From NCBI GenBank assembly GCA_024709425.1, contig JANJWS010000022.1, positions 1 to 64,000 of the forward strand: DNA of 64,000 nucleotides, in the 5' to 3' direction. The position numbers and the translations under genes were made by a program. Within the stretch, counting starts at the first letter, position 1. Every line of letters starts with the position of its first letter. The notes beneath the pieces are model-generated. The model did not search any database and had not been told where the DNA came from. It saw nothing but the letters and a program-made list of their open reading frames with translations. Positions 17,951-27,177 of this stretch are shown piece by piece. Source of the DNA: Thiobacillus sp. (lineage in GTDB: Bacteria; Pseudomonadota; Gammaproteobacteria; Burkholderiales; Thiobacillaceae).

Positions 17951-19495
17951 TTACTTGTCCGCGGAGGGCGCGAGTTCAGCCGGTTCCGGCGTGTCCTTGC
18001 GACGGCGCGGGAAGAGCGTGATCGTGCTGATGCCGAGCGACGAGCTGTTGCCGAAGGTGAAGCCGTTCTGGCCCTGGAAGCCGTAGGCGTCGTCCATGCG
18101 CTCTTCCTGGTGGCTGGTCGGGATGACGAAGCGGTCTTCGTAGGCGGCCAGCGCCAGGTAGCGGTACATCTCCTTGACCTGGTCCTCGGTGAGCCCCACG
18201 GTGTCCAGCGCGCGCGTATCGGCCTTGCCCTCGACGTTCAGGGTGCGGTAATAGCTGCGCATCGCGATCATGCGGTTCATCGCGTTGCGGATCGGCTCTT
18301 CCTTGCCCGCGGTCATCAGGTTGGCGAGGTACTTGGTCGGCGTGCGCAGAGCGCTCGCGAGCGGAATCGCGCCGTCCGGGCCAACCGGCAGGCTGCCCTG
18401 GTCGATCTGCGACTGCACCGGCGAGAGCGGCGGCACGTACCAGACCATCGGCAGGGTGCGGAACTCGGGGTGCAGCGGGAAGGCGATCTTCCACTCGATG
18501 GCCATCTTCCAGATCGGCGACTTCTGCGCAGCGATGATCCAGTCCTCGTTGATGCCTTCGGCACGGGCCGCGGCGATCACTGCGGGATCGTTCGGGTCGA
18601 GGAAGATCTTGCAGTGCGCTTCGTACAGATCCTGCTCGTTGGGGGTGCTGGCCAGTTCCTCGATGCGGTCCGCGTCATACAGCATGATGCCGTTGTAGCG
18701 GATACGGCCGACGCAGGATTCCGAACACACCGTCGGCATGCCGGATTCGACGCGCGGGTAGCAGGCGATGCACTTCTCGGCCTTGCCGGATTCCCAGTTG
18801 TAGAACACCTTCTTGTACGGGCAGGCGCTCTGGCAGAAACGCCAGCCGCGGCACTTGTCCTGGTCGACCAGCACGATGCCGTCTTCCTCGCGCTTGTACA
18901 GCGAGCCGGAGGGACAGGCGGCGACGCAGGCCGGGTTCATGCAGTGGTTGCAGATGCGCGGCAGATACAGGTTGAACGTGTTCTCGAACTGGCCGAGCAT
19001 GTCCTTCTGGATGTTCTCCAGGTTCTTGTCCACGCTGCGCTTGGCGAATTCACCGGCCAGGTCGTCTTCCCAGTTCGGGCCCCAGGTGATCTTCTCCATG
19101 GGGTCGCCAGTGATCATTGACAGCGGACGCGCGGTCGGTGCCGCTTCCGACAACGGCGCGTTCTGCAGGCGCGCGTAGTTGTAGGTGAACGGCTCGTAGT
19201 AGTCGTCGATCTGGGGCAGGTCCGGGTTGGCGAAGATGTTGAGCAGCTTCGAGGCACGGCCGCCGGATTTCAGTTCCAGCTTGCCGTTGCGGAGCTCCCA
19301 GCCGCCCTTCCACTTCTCCTGGTTTTCCCAGTTCTTGGGATAACCGATGCCGGGCTTGGACTCGACGTTGTTGAACCACACGTACTCGACGCCCTTGCGG
19401 TTCGTCCAGGTGTTCTTGCACGTCACCGAGCAGGTGTGGCATCCGATACATTTGTCCATGTTGAAGACAAATGCGAACTGTGCACGTACTTTCAT
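17951..19495 (-). CDS. narH: Respiratory nitrate reductase beta subunit NarH
   Basis: NarH passes electrons from NarI haem to NarG through four iron-sulfur clusters. The 514-residue product shows all four Cys groups: CIGCHTCSVTCKNTW near residue 16, CNHCMNPACVAACPSG, CRGWRFCQSACPYKK and CIACYPRVESGMPTVC. The Trp in the third group marks the [3Fe-4S] cluster of NarH. No signal peptide is present, as expected for a cytoplasmic subunit. Confidence 0.98.
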   Translation of the reverse strand: MKVRAQFAFVFNMDKCIGCHTCSVTCKNTWTNRKGVEYVWFNNVESKPGIGYPKNWENQEKWKGGWELRNGKLELKSGGRASKLLNIFANPDLPQIDDYYEPFTYNYARLQNAPLSEAAPTARPLSMITGDPMEKITWGPNWEDDLAGEFAKRSVDKNLENIQKDMLGQFENTFNLYLPRICNHCMNPACVAACPSGSLYKREEDGIVLVDQDKCRGWRFCQSACPYKKVFYNWESGKAEKCIACYPRVESGMPTVCSESCVGRIRYNGIMLYDADRIEELASTPNEQDLYEAHCKIFLDPNDPAVIAAARAEGINEDWIIAAQKSPIWKMAIEWKIAFPLHPEFRTLPMVWYVPPLSPVQSQIDQGSLPVGPDGAIPLASALRTPTKYLANLMTAGKEEPIRNAMNRMIAMRSYYRTLNVEGKADTRALDTVGLTEDQVKEMYRYLALAAYEDRFVIPTSHQEERMDDAYGFQGQNGFTFGNSSSLGISTITLFPRRRKDTPEPAELAPSADK

Positions 19496-19529
19496 GTATT
19501 TCTCCTAATCTAACCTGTTTGCGTGACGA

Positions 19530-22500
19530 TCAACGCTTGCCGATTCCGGGCGGGTTGAGCTGCGCTTCGCGTTCTGCGGTGAGCGGGCGTTCCAGCCAGT
19601 CGATGTCTTTATCGGCGATCTTGCGCACGATGACTTCGGTGTCGCGGTTGCTGCCCACGGTGCCGTAGTAGTTGAAGCTGTAGGCCAGCTGCACGTAGCC
19701 ACCGACCATGTTGGTCGGCTTGACCACGACGCGCGTCACCGAGTTCAGGATGCCGCCACGCTTGCCGGTGGTGTTCGAACCGGGCACGTTCACGATCTTC
19801 TCCTGGGCGTGATACATCAGCGCCATGCCCTTGGAGACGCGCTGCGAAACCACCGCACGCGCGATCGTCGAACCGTTGGCGTTGACCGCTTCCACCCAGT
19901 CGTTGTCCTCGATGCCGGCCGCCTTGGCGTCGATCTCGGAGATCCACACGTAGGGACCGCCGCGGAACAGCGTCAGCATGCGCAGGTTGTCCTGGTAGCT
20001 GGAGTGGATGCCCCACTTGGAGTGCGGGGTGATCCATTGCAGCTTGATGTGCTTGCCTTCCATGACCTGGTTGGCGAGCTTGCTGAACGACTTCATGTCC
20101 TGTGGCGGCTTGTGCACGCAGAAGCCTTCACCGAAGTCCAGGAACCACTCGTGATCCTGGTAGAAGTGGGCACGGCCGGTCAGGGTACGGAACGGAATGT
20201 GCTCGTGGATGTTCGTGTAGCACGACGTGTACGAGACGGTTTCCGATTCGATGCCGGACCAGGTCGGCGCGGTGATGATCTTGCGCGGCTGCACCTGGAT
20301 GTCGCGGAACGTGATCTTGTCCTCGTGACGCGCGGCGTACAGGTGATGGTGATCGATGCCGGTCTTCTTCGACAGCGCGGTCCACGACTTGTGCGCCACC
20401 TCGCCGCAGGTTTCCGGCGCCATGCGCATCACAGAGTCGCACACGAAGATGTCCTCTTCGAGCGACGGCATGCCCTGGGACACGCCCGGCTCCTTGACGG
20501 TGCCGTTCATCACCTTCAACTGCTCGTACTCTTCCTCGGTGTTCCAGTCGAGGCCCTTGACGTTGTTGCCCAGCTTGACCATCAGCGGGCCGATGGCGAT
20601 GTACTTCTTGTAGATGTCGGCGTAGTTGCGCTCGACCACCTTGAGAAGCGGCATCGTCTTGCCCGGGATCGGGTCGCATTCGCCTTTCTTCCAGTCCTTG
20701 ACCTCGCCGAAGGGCTGCGCCATCTCGAAGGGCGAGTCGTGCTGCATCGGCAGGGCGACCAGGTCCTTGCGCGTGCCGAGGTGCTTCGCGGCCAGTGCGG
20801 AGAAGGTCTGGGCGATGTTCTTGAAGATCTGCCAGTCGGACTTCGACTCCCAGCCCGGGCTCACCGCTTCCGACAGCGGGTGGATGAACGGGTGCATGTC
20901 GGTGGTGTTGAGGTCGTTCTTCTCGTACCAGGTCGCGGTCGGCAGGATGATGTCGGAATATGCGCCGGTGGAGTTGAGGCGGAAGTTGATGTCCACCATC
21001 AGGTCCAGCTTGCCAACAGGGGCTTCCTCGACCCACTTGATCAGCTTGTTGTCGCGGCCGTCGCCGGACTCCTTCAGCACGCCGTTCTGCGCGCCGAGCA
21101 GGTGCTTGAGGAAGTACTCGTGGCCCTTGGCCGAGGTGCCGATCAGGTTGGCGCGCCACACGAACAGGTTGCGCGGCCAGTTGACGGGGTTATCCGGGTC
21201 GGCGAAGGCGATGTCGAGCGAGCCGTCCTTCAGCTTGCCGATGATGTGCTTCGCAACGCCGGCCTCGTCGGTGGCGCCGGCCCTCTCGGCTTCGGTGACC
21301 AGGTCGAGCGGGTTGGCGTTCCAGTGCGGGGCGGACGGCAGCCAGCCCATGCGCACCGCGGCGACGTTGTAGTCGGCGAGCGAATAGCCCTTGTTCTTGC
21401 CCCTGCCGGCCGGCGACGTCAGGTCGTCGCCCTTGAGGGTCTCGTAGCGCCACTGGTCGGTGTGGAAGTACCAGTAGGAGGTCGAGTTCATGTGGCGCGG
21501 CGGACGCTGCCAGTCGAGGCCGAAGGCGATCGGCGCCCAGCCGGCCTGCGGACGCAGCTTTTCCTGGCCCACGTAGTGCGCCCAACCGCCACCGGATTGG
21601 CCGACGCAACCGCACAGGTGCAGCAGGTTCATCACGCTGCGATAGCCCATGTCATTGTGGTACCAGTGGTTGATCGCGGCGCCCATGATGACCATGGACT
21701 TGCCCTTGGTCTTCGAGGCGTTGTACGCGAACTCGCGCGCGGTGCGCTCGAGGTCGGCGGCCTTGACACCGGTGATCTTGGAGCCCCAGGCGGGCGTGTA
21801 GGCGACGTTGGCGTCGGCGTAGCTCTTGGCGACGTTGCCACCGCCCAGGCCGCGGTCGACACCGTACTGCGCGACCTGCATGTCGAACACGGAGGTGACC
21901 AGGACTTCCTCGCCGCTGGCCAGCTTCATGCGGCGCACCGGCACGTTGCGGTACAGCAGCTCGCCTTCGCCTTCGACGAAGTGCGGGAAGCCGACGGAGA
22001 CGACTTCATCCTTGCTGTCGATGCAGGAGAGTTCGGCTTCGATTTCCTGCTGGTTGGCGGCGTTCTTCGGCAGCAGGTTCCACTTGCCTTCTTCGCCCCA
22101 GCGGAAGCCGATGGAGCCGTTCGGTGCGATGAACGACTTGCTCTTCGCGTCGTAGACGATGGTCTTCCATTCGGGGTTGTTGCTCTCGCCGAGGTTGTTG
22201 GCGAAGTCGGACGCGCGCAGGCAGCGGTCGGAGACGTAGCCGTCGCCGTGCTTGCGCAGCATGACCTGGATCGGCAGGTCGGTGTACTTGCGCGCGTACT
22301 CGGTGAAGTAGGGGTCCTTGTTGTCGATGAAGAATTCCTTCAGCACGACGTGGCCCATGGAGAGGAAGGCCGCCGCATCGGTACCGGGACCGACCGGCAT
22401 CCACAGGTCGGATGCCTTGCAGAACTCGGCGTAGTCGGGGGCCATCGAGATGACCTTCGCGCCCTTGTAGCGGACTTCCGAGACGAAGTGGGCGTCCGGG

Positions 22501-23285
22501 GTACGCGTGGTCGGCAGGCTGGAGCCGCACACGATGATGTAGGTGGAGTTGTACCAGTCGGCCGATTCGGGCACGTCGGTCTGCTCGCCCCAGGTCTGCG
22601 GCGAAGCGGCCGGCAGGTCACAGTACCAGTCATAGAAGGAGCCGCAGGCCCCGCCGATCAGCGACAGGTAGCGCGCGCCGGCCGCGTAGGAAATCTGCGA
22701 CATCGCGGGAATCGGCGAGAAGCCGAAGATGCGGTCGGGGCCGTACTTCTTGATGGTGTAGACGTTGGCCGCGGCGATGATTTCCTTCGCCTCTTCCCAG
22801 TTGCTGCGCACGAAGCCGCCGAGGCCGCGTACGTGCACGTACTTGGCGCGCTTGGTGGGGTCGGCCTGGATGGCGGCCCAGGCTTCGACCGGATCCTTGC
22901 CCGACTTGCGCTCGGCGCGATAGAGGTCGAGCAGGCGGCCGCGGATCAGCGGATGCTTGATGCGCTGCGGGCTGTACAGGTACCAGGAGAAGCTGGCGCC
23001 GCGCTGGCAGCCGCGCGGCTCGTGGTCGGGGAGGTCGGCGCGGGTGCGCGGATAGTCAGTCTGCTGCATCTCGAACGACACCAGGCCGTTCTTCACGAAG
23101 ATCTTCCAGGAGCAGCCGCCGGTGCAGTTCACGCCGTGCGTGGAGCGCACGATCTTGTCGTGCTGCCAGCGGTGGCGGTAGGCGTCTTCCCAGTCACGGT
23201 CTTCGTTGGTGACAACGCCGTGGTTGTTGGAGAAGAACTCCTTGTTCTTTTCGAAAAACTTCAGTCGGTCGAGAAAGTGACTCAT
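19530..23285 (-). CDS. narG: Respiratory nitrate reductase alpha subunit NarG
   Basis: NarG is the molybdenum (bis-MGD) catalytic subunit reducing nitrate to nitrite in the cytoplasm. The 1251-residue length is standard. The N-terminus contains the cluster FS0 region (HGVNCTGGCSWKIFVKNG), and the NarG-type segment YTPAWGSKITGVKAADLERT lies mid-protein. AAAGGAG lies seven bases before the ATG. The 83-base gap to narK2 shows no strong promoter, so it is probably transcribed from the narK1 side. Confidence 0.99.
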   Translation of the reverse strand: MSHFLDRLKFFEKNKEFFSNNHGVVTNEDRDWEDAYRHRWQHDKIVRSTHGVNCTGGCSWKIFVKNGLVSFEMQQTDYPRTRADLPDHEPRGCQRGASFSWYLYSPQRIKHPLIRGRLLDLYRAERKSGKDPVEAWAAIQADPTKRAKYVHVRGLGGFVRSNWEEAKEIIAAANVYTIKKYGPDRIFGFSPIPAMSQISYAAGARYLSLIGGACGSFYDWYCDLPAASPQTWGEQTDVPESADWYNSTYIIVCGSSLPTTRTPDAHFVSEVRYKGAKVISMAPDYAEFCKASDLWMPVGPGTDAAAFLSMGHVVLKEFFIDNKDPYFTEYARKYTDLPIQVMLRKHGDGYVSDRCLRASDFANNLGESNNPEWKTIVYDAKSKSFIAPNGSIGFRWGEEGKWNLLPKNAANQQEIEAELSCIDSKDEVVSVGFPHFVEGEGELLYRNVPVRRMKLASGEEVLVTSVFDMQVAQYGVDRGLGGGNVAKSYADANVAYTPAWGSKITGVKAADLERTAREFAYNASKTKGKSMVIMGAAINHWYHNDMGYRSVMNLLHLCGCVGQSGGGWAHYVGQEKLRPQAGWAPIAFGLDWQRPPRHMNSTSYWYFHTDQWRYETLKGDDLTSPAGRGKNKGYSLADYNVAAVRMGWLPSAPHWNANPLDLVTEAERAGATDEAGVAKHIIGKLKDGSLDIAFADPDNPVNWPRNLFVWRANLIGTSAKGHEYFLKHLLGAQNGVLKESGDGRDNKLIKWVEEAPVGKLDLMVDINFRLNSTGAYSDIILPTATWYEKNDLNTTDMHPFIHPLSEAVSPGWESKSDWQIFKNIAQTFSALAAKHLGTRKDLVALPMQHDSPFEMAQPFGEVKDWKKGECDPIPGKTMPLLKVVERNYADIYKKYIAIGPLMVKLGNNVKGLDWNTEEEYEQLKVMNGTVKEPGVSQGMPSLEEDIFVCDSVMRMAPETCGEVAHKSWTALSKKTGIDHHHLYAARHEDKITFRDIQVQPRKIITAPTWSGIESETVSYTSCYTNIHEHIPFRTLTGRAHFYQDHEWFLDFGEGFCVHKPPQDMKSFSKLANQVMEGKHIKLQWITPHSKWGIHSSYQDNLRMLTLFRGGPYVWISEIDAKAAGIEDNDWVEAVNANGSTIARAVVSQRVSKGMALMYHAQEKIVNVPGSNTTGKRGGILNSVTRVVVKPTNMVGGYVQLAYSFNYYGTVGSNRDTEVIVRKIADKDIDWLERPLTAEREAQLNPPGIGKR

Positions 23286-23368
23286 TGTCGCTCCTTTGGG
23301 TCGCTATGATTCAGGAATCGGATGGGGTCGGGACGGCGTCGTGTACCTGCCCCGGTCCCCGGTGTTTG

Positions 23369-24982
23369 TCAGGGGTTTTTCACATAGGCGTTCTTGCGCA
23401 GGTAGAACCACCAGTTCAAGACCAGGCACACGGCGTAGAACACGGCGAAACCGTACATGGCGTTTTCCGGGGTGCCTGCCTTGAGTTGTCCACCGATCAC
23501 CACCGGGGCGATGAACGAGCCGTAGGCGGCGACGGCGGAGGTCCAGCCGAGCACGGGGCCGGCCTGGGTGCGGTCGAAGATCACGCCGACGGTACGGAAG
23601 GTCGAGCCGTTGCCGATGCCGGAGGCGGCGAACAATACGACGAAAACCACCATGAACTGCGTGAAGTAGACTTCCGGCGTGGCGGACTGATAGGCCTGCA
23701 TCATGATATAGCCCGCGTAGGCGGAAGCCGCGACCATCACCGCGGAAATGATCTGGGTGACGATGGAGCCGCCCACCTTGTCGGAGATCCAGCCACCCAC
23801 CGGGCGGATGAGCGCGCCAACGAAGGGGCCGATCCAGGCGTAAGTCAGCGCGGAAGGCGCATTCGGGTTCTTGGTGTGAATCCAGGTCTGGCTGGCGGCG
23901 TCGAACACGTGGGTGTCGCCAAAAATGACGGTGATGGACAGGGGCACGGCAGCGGAGAAACCGATGAAGCTACCGAAGGTCACTACGTACAGTGCGGTCA
24001 TCGACCAAGTGTGCTTGTTGGAGAAGATGGCGAACTGCTTCTGAATGCCGGCCTTCATCTCGCCGATGGCGAAGACGCGCATGAGGAGGAGCGTTGCGAC
24101 CATGATCAGCGGCAGTGCCACCCACATGTTCAGCACGCCCAACCCGCCAGAGGCGGGGGGCAGGTACAGATAAAGTCCGACGCCGGCGGTCACGAAGGCC
24201 AGACCATACAGCCACAGAATCTTGATGAACGCCGGAATGGTGCCGCCGATGCTGGGGGAAATCGGCAGCAGGTTGTTCATGCCGAAGAAGCCGAGGAAGG
24301 CCAGCGGGACTAGCGCCAACAGCCAGACGAAGCCGGCGTTCTGGATGAAGGTCGGGGTTCCGGCGACGATCTTGCCGAGAATCCAGCCCGAGTCTTTCAT
24401 CAGTTCCATCGAGCCGCCGGCGAAAGCACCGAAGATGCCCGCGGTCATCACCAAGGGAATCAGGATCTGCATGGTGGTAACACCGAAGTTGCCCAGACCG
24501 GCGTTCAGGCCCAGTGCGGTGCCCTGCAGGCGCTTGGGGTAGAACGTGCTGATGTTGGACATGGAGCATGCGAAGTTGCCGCCGCCGATGCCGGAGAGCA
24601 GGGCGAGCAGTTGGAACACCCACAGTGGCGTGTCCTTGTCCTGGAGCGCGACACCGGTGCCGAAGGCCGGGATCATCAACAGTGCGGTGGTGAGGAAGAT
24701 GGCGTTGCGGCCGCCGGCGATGCGGATGAAAAACGAAGAGGGGATGCGCAAGGTCGCGCCGGCGAGCCCGGCGATGGCGGTCAGGCCGAACATGTCTTCC
24801 TTGGTGAAGGGAAAACCGAGGTTCAGCATCTGCACCGTGATGATGCCCCACATCAGCCAGATGGCAAAGCCGAGCAGCAGGCTGGGAATGGAAATCCACA
24901 GGTTGCGGCTGGCAATCTTCTTGCCGGTGGATTCCCAGAAGGCATTGTCTTCCGGGTTCCAGTCCTTGATGTTCGTGGACAT
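23369..24982 (-). CDS. narK2: Nitrate/nitrite transporter NarK2-type
   Basis: A major facilitator protein of 537 residues. It has about 12 membrane helices with the nitrate-porter signatures AGLAGATLRIPSSFFIRIAGGRN and GPFVGALIRPVGGWISDKVGG, in which conserved Arg residues bind the anion. It resembles the NarK2 type (nitrate/nitrite antiport) and lies next to narG, as in narK1-narK2-narGHJI operons of pseudomonads and betaproteobacteria. Assignment of transport mode is by family only. Confidence 0.92.
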   Translation of the reverse strand: MSTNIKDWNPEDNAFWESTGKKIASRNLWISIPSLLLGFAIWLMWGIITVQMLNLGFPFTKEDMFGLTAIAGLAGATLRIPSSFFIRIAGGRNAIFLTTALLMIPAFGTGVALQDKDTPLWVFQLLALLSGIGGGNFACSMSNISTFYPKRLQGTALGLNAGLGNFGVTTMQILIPLVMTAGIFGAFAGGSMELMKDSGWILGKIVAGTPTFIQNAGFVWLLALVPLAFLGFFGMNNLLPISPSIGGTIPAFIKILWLYGLAFVTAGVGLYLYLPPASGGLGVLNMWVALPLIMVATLLLMRVFAIGEMKAGIQKQFAIFSNKHTWSMTALYVVTFGSFIGFSAAVPLSITVIFGDTHVFDAASQTWIHTKNPNAPSALTYAWIGPFVGALIRPVGGWISDKVGGSIVTQIISAVMVAASAYAGYIMMQAYQSATPEVYFTQFMVVFVVLFAASGIGNGSTFRTVGVIFDRTQAGPVLGWTSAVAAYGSFIAPVVIGGQLKAGTPENAMYGFAVFYAVCLVLNWWFYLRKNAYVKNP

Positions 24983-25016
24983 GCAGGTTCTCCTTGAGCG
25001 AGTGATGTTTTGGGGA

Positions 25017-26270
25017 TTATTCGAGGGTGTCGGTGTTCGCGGTCTTGATCATCGGCACGGTGCGTACTTCAGTCAGATACATCCAGATCAGCGAAACCCA
25101 GGTGACGCCGTACATCAGCATGAAGATGCCGCTGTTGATGCCGGTGAGGTCGACGATGGCACCGAACATGATGGGCAGGACGAAACCACCGAGGCCGCCG
25201 ATGAGGCCGACGATGCCGGAGATCACGCCGATGTTGGTCGGGTACTGGTCGGAGATGTACTTGAACACGCTCGCCTTGCCGAAGCCCCAGGCGAGGCCGA
25301 GAATGAAGAGCAGGGCGGTGAACACCCAGACGTTGAGGCCCAGGTGCAGCGACATGGTCCCCTTGGTGGTCTGGATCACCAGCTCGGTCTGCGGATAGGA
25401 GAGCAGGAACAGACAGATCCAGGACACCCACATCACCCACCAGGTCAGCTTGTGCGCGCCGAATCGGTCCGACAGCCAGCCGCCCATGGCACGGATCACG
25501 CCCGATGGCAGTACGAAGATCGCAGCCAGCAGCGCGGCTGTCTGCATGCCGAAGCCGTACTCGGTGATGTAGTACTTGGTCATCCACAGGCTCAGCGCCA
25601 CGTAGCCACCGAACACGATCGAGTAGTACTGGCACAGCTTCCACACGTTGGGGTCCTTCAGCGCGGCGAGCTGCTGCCGGAGCGTGACGTGGGTGGGTAC
25701 GTGGTGCGAGGTGTCGGTATAGGTGAAGATCCAGAACAGGATGGCCATCACCAACATGCCCACCGCGTAGACCTGCGGCACGGTCTGCCAGCCATAGGCC
25801 ACCAGCAGCGACGGGGCGAGGAACTTCGTGACTGCGGCGCCCGCGTTGCCGGCGCCGAAGATACCCATCGCCAGTCCCTGCCGTTGCGGCGGGAACCAGC
25901 GTGCGACGTAGGAGATACCCACCGAGAACGCGCCGCCGGCAGCGCCGACGAAAAGGCCCAGCACGAGGAAGTGCCAGTATTCGGTGGCCATGCTGATGAG
26001 GTAGATCGGGATGACGGTGCACACCATCAGGACGAAGAAGACGATGCGGCCGCCGATCTTGTCGGTCAGCATGCCCAGGGGCAGGCGAATCAGCGAGCCG
26101 GTGAGGATGGGGGTGGCGGCGAGCAGGCCGAATTGGGTTTCGTTCAGGCCGAGGTTGGCCTTGATCGGAATGCCGATGATGGAAAACATCACCCAAACCG
26201 CAAAACACACCGTGAACGCCAGCGTGCTCATCGTCAGAACCGAAATCTGTTTGTACGTCTGCGTCGCCAT
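25017..26270 (-). CDS. narK1: Nitrate transporter NarK1-type
   Basis: A 417-residue major facilitator protein with the nitrate-porter motifs ILTGSLIRLPLGMLTDKIGGR in the N-terminal half and SGVIRAMGGWLSDRFGAHKL in the C-terminal half. It resembles the NarK1 group (proton/nitrate symport). It is the first gene of the leftward nar operon; GGGAG lies about 9 bases upstream of the ATG. A NarL dyad lies about 110 bases upstream. The next gene is narK2 after 34 bases. Confidence 0.92.
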   Translation of the reverse strand: MATQTYKQISVLTMSTLAFTVCFAVWVMFSIIGIPIKANLGLNETQFGLLAATPILTGSLIRLPLGMLTDKIGGRIVFFVLMVCTVIPIYLISMATEYWHFLVLGLFVGAAGGAFSVGISYVARWFPPQRQGLAMGIFGAGNAGAAVTKFLAPSLLVAYGWQTVPQVYAVGMLVMAILFWIFTYTDTSHHVPTHVTLRQQLAALKDPNVWKLCQYYSIVFGGYVALSLWMTKYYITEYGFGMQTAALLAAIFVLPSGVIRAMGGWLSDRFGAHKLTWWVMWVSWICLFLLSYPQTELVIQTTKGTMSLHLGLNVWVFTALLFILGLAWGFGKASVFKYISDQYPTNIGVISGIVGLIGGLGGFVLPIMFGAIVDLTGINSGIFMLMYGVTWVSLIWMYLTEVRTVPMIKTANTDTLE

Positions 26271-26381
26271 GAACAGAACTCCCGTTGTGTTTACGGATGT
26301 GTTTATCCGATTTGGTGACGTGATTCTATGGAACGGGGATCAAATGAAAAGAGGGTGAAAAAGGAGACAGGGGTGTGTGCA

Positions 26382-26397
26382 TACCCCCAAAGAGGTA
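26382..26397. promoter_or_regulatory. NarL/NarP-type 7-2-7 binding site
   Basis: TACCCCC-AA-AGAGGTA is an inverted heptamer pair with the two-base spacing bound by NarL/NarP-type regulators (consensus TACYYMT-NN-AKRRGTA). The right half matches fully and the left half differs only in the last base. It would lie about 73 bases upstream of the predicted narK1 transcription start, a position used by NarL at other nar promoters. A narX-like gene is present at the end of the window. Confidence 0.6.
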
Positions 26398-26576
26398 TGG
26401 GGGGTATTCAGTTATCCGTATGAAAAAAAAAGAAAAAGGCAGATCGAATGGCGGGCAGGACGGGGTGGGTGATATCTTGGGGGTAATCCTTCACAACAAT
26501 CCGGGGCGGCCCAGGATAAGTGGATCGTGATATAGTCCCGCTGGGGTTGAGGGTGGCTGGCTGCAGGTTCGTGGCC

Positions 26577-26616
26577 GGTTCACTCGAACCAAATCGCTTT
26601 GGTACAAGAATATAAT
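26577..26616 (+). promoter_or_regulatory. Promoter with an unusual 5-4-5 dyad before the lipoprotein cytochrome gene
   Basis: A perfect TATAAT -10 lies at 26611-26616. The -35 is weak, but a perfect inverted repeat GGTTC-ACTC-GAACC (26577-26590) is centred roughly 40 bases before the predicted start. That is the position and geometry of a Crp/FNR-family activator site, but the half-site is not the FNR TTGAT. Confidence 0.4.
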
Positions 26617-26662
26617 TTGACTCACTTTAACTGCTTGATTTGATCCAAAAGGAGATAGATTG

Positions 26663-27109
26663 ATGAACAAGACTTCCCTCGTTCTGGCCCTGAGCTTCGT
26701 GGCCTGGTTGAGCGCTTGCGGCCAGAAGGAGCAGCCTGCGCAGGACGCTGTGGCCCCCGCACCCGAAGCCGCGGCTCCCGCGGCACCGGCAGTGGAGGCT
26801 CCCGCGGCGCCCGAAGCCGCGGCACCCGCTGACGGCGCTGCCGCCGTCGCGAGTACCGACCAGGGCAAGAGCGTGTACAACAAGACCTGCGCACTGTGTC
26901 ATGGAGTGGGAGCTGCCGGCGCTCCGATCCCGGGCAACAAGGACGAGTGGGGTCCCCGTATCGCGCAGGGGATGGACACCCTGTACAAGCATGCGCTGGA
27001 AGGTTTCACCGGCGCCAAGGGGATGATGCCGGCGCGTGGCGGTGCGGCAACGCTGAGCGACGACGAGGTGAAAGCCGCGGTCAACCACATGGTGTCGCTG
27101 TCGCAGTAA
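26663..27109 (+). CDS. Lipoprotein cytochrome c, c5-like
   Basis: The 148-residue product begins with a lipoprotein signal (LVLALSFVAWLSAC, lipobox LSAC) followed by a flexible linker of about 40 residues rich in Ala, Pro and Glu. The linker ends in a single cytochrome domain with CALCH. The HGVGAAGAPIPGNKDEWGPRI region and a Met in GMMPARGG make it a cytochrome c5-type fold with His/Met ligation. AAAAGGAGA precedes ATG 26663. It is transcribed divergently from narK1 and is followed by an intrinsic terminator, so it is a single-gene unit. It may carry electrons in the periplasm tethered to a membrane. Confidence 0.92.
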   Translation: MNKTSLVLALSFVAWLSACGQKEQPAQDAVAPAPEAAAPAAPAVEAPAAPEAAAPADGAAAVASTDQGKSVYNKTCALCHGVGAAGAPIPGNKDEWGPRIAQGMDTLYKHALEGFTGAKGMMPARGGAATLSDDEVKAAVNHMVSLSQ

Positions 27110-27146
27110 TTGACGAGCGGCTCACGCCGCATCGCAGCAGATCATC

Positions 27147-27177
27147 GGGCAGCCCCAGGGGGCTGCCCGTTTTTTTT
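27147..27177 (+). terminator. Intrinsic terminator after the c5-like cytochrome gene
   Basis: A perfect ten-base-pair stem (GGGCAGCCCC / GGGGCTGCCC) is followed directly by a GT and eight-base T-run. This is a textbook rho-independent terminator, 37 bases after the stop codon. Confidence 0.93.

Larger units (their letters stand above)
26271..26662. other. Divergent regulatory region between narK1 and a cytochrome c gene
   Basis: This 392-base region drives the nar operon leftwards and a lipoprotein cytochrome rightwards. It holds repeated NarL-like heptamers (a dyad at 26382-26397 and GGGGGTA at 26400-26406 and 26479-26485). For narK1 there is a possible -10, TAGAAT (minus strand, 26328-26323). 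For the rightward gene there is a perfect TATAAT at 26611. No canonical FNR dyad was found upstream of narK1. No coding sequence is supported. Confidence 0.65.

Noticed and set aside
19809-23309. Very long open frame (over 1100 codons) on the plus strand opposite narG
   Set aside because: It is antisense to narG, has no family resemblance, is rich in His, Arg, Val, Asp and Gly as expected from the complement of GC-rich codons, and arises from third-position GC bias.
26635-26648. FNR-like sequence TTGATTTGATCCAA just before the c5-like cytochrome
   Set aside because: Only the left half is good (the right half fits at three of five positions) and it overlaps the ribosome-binding site, downstream of the -10 element, so it cannot activate this promoter.
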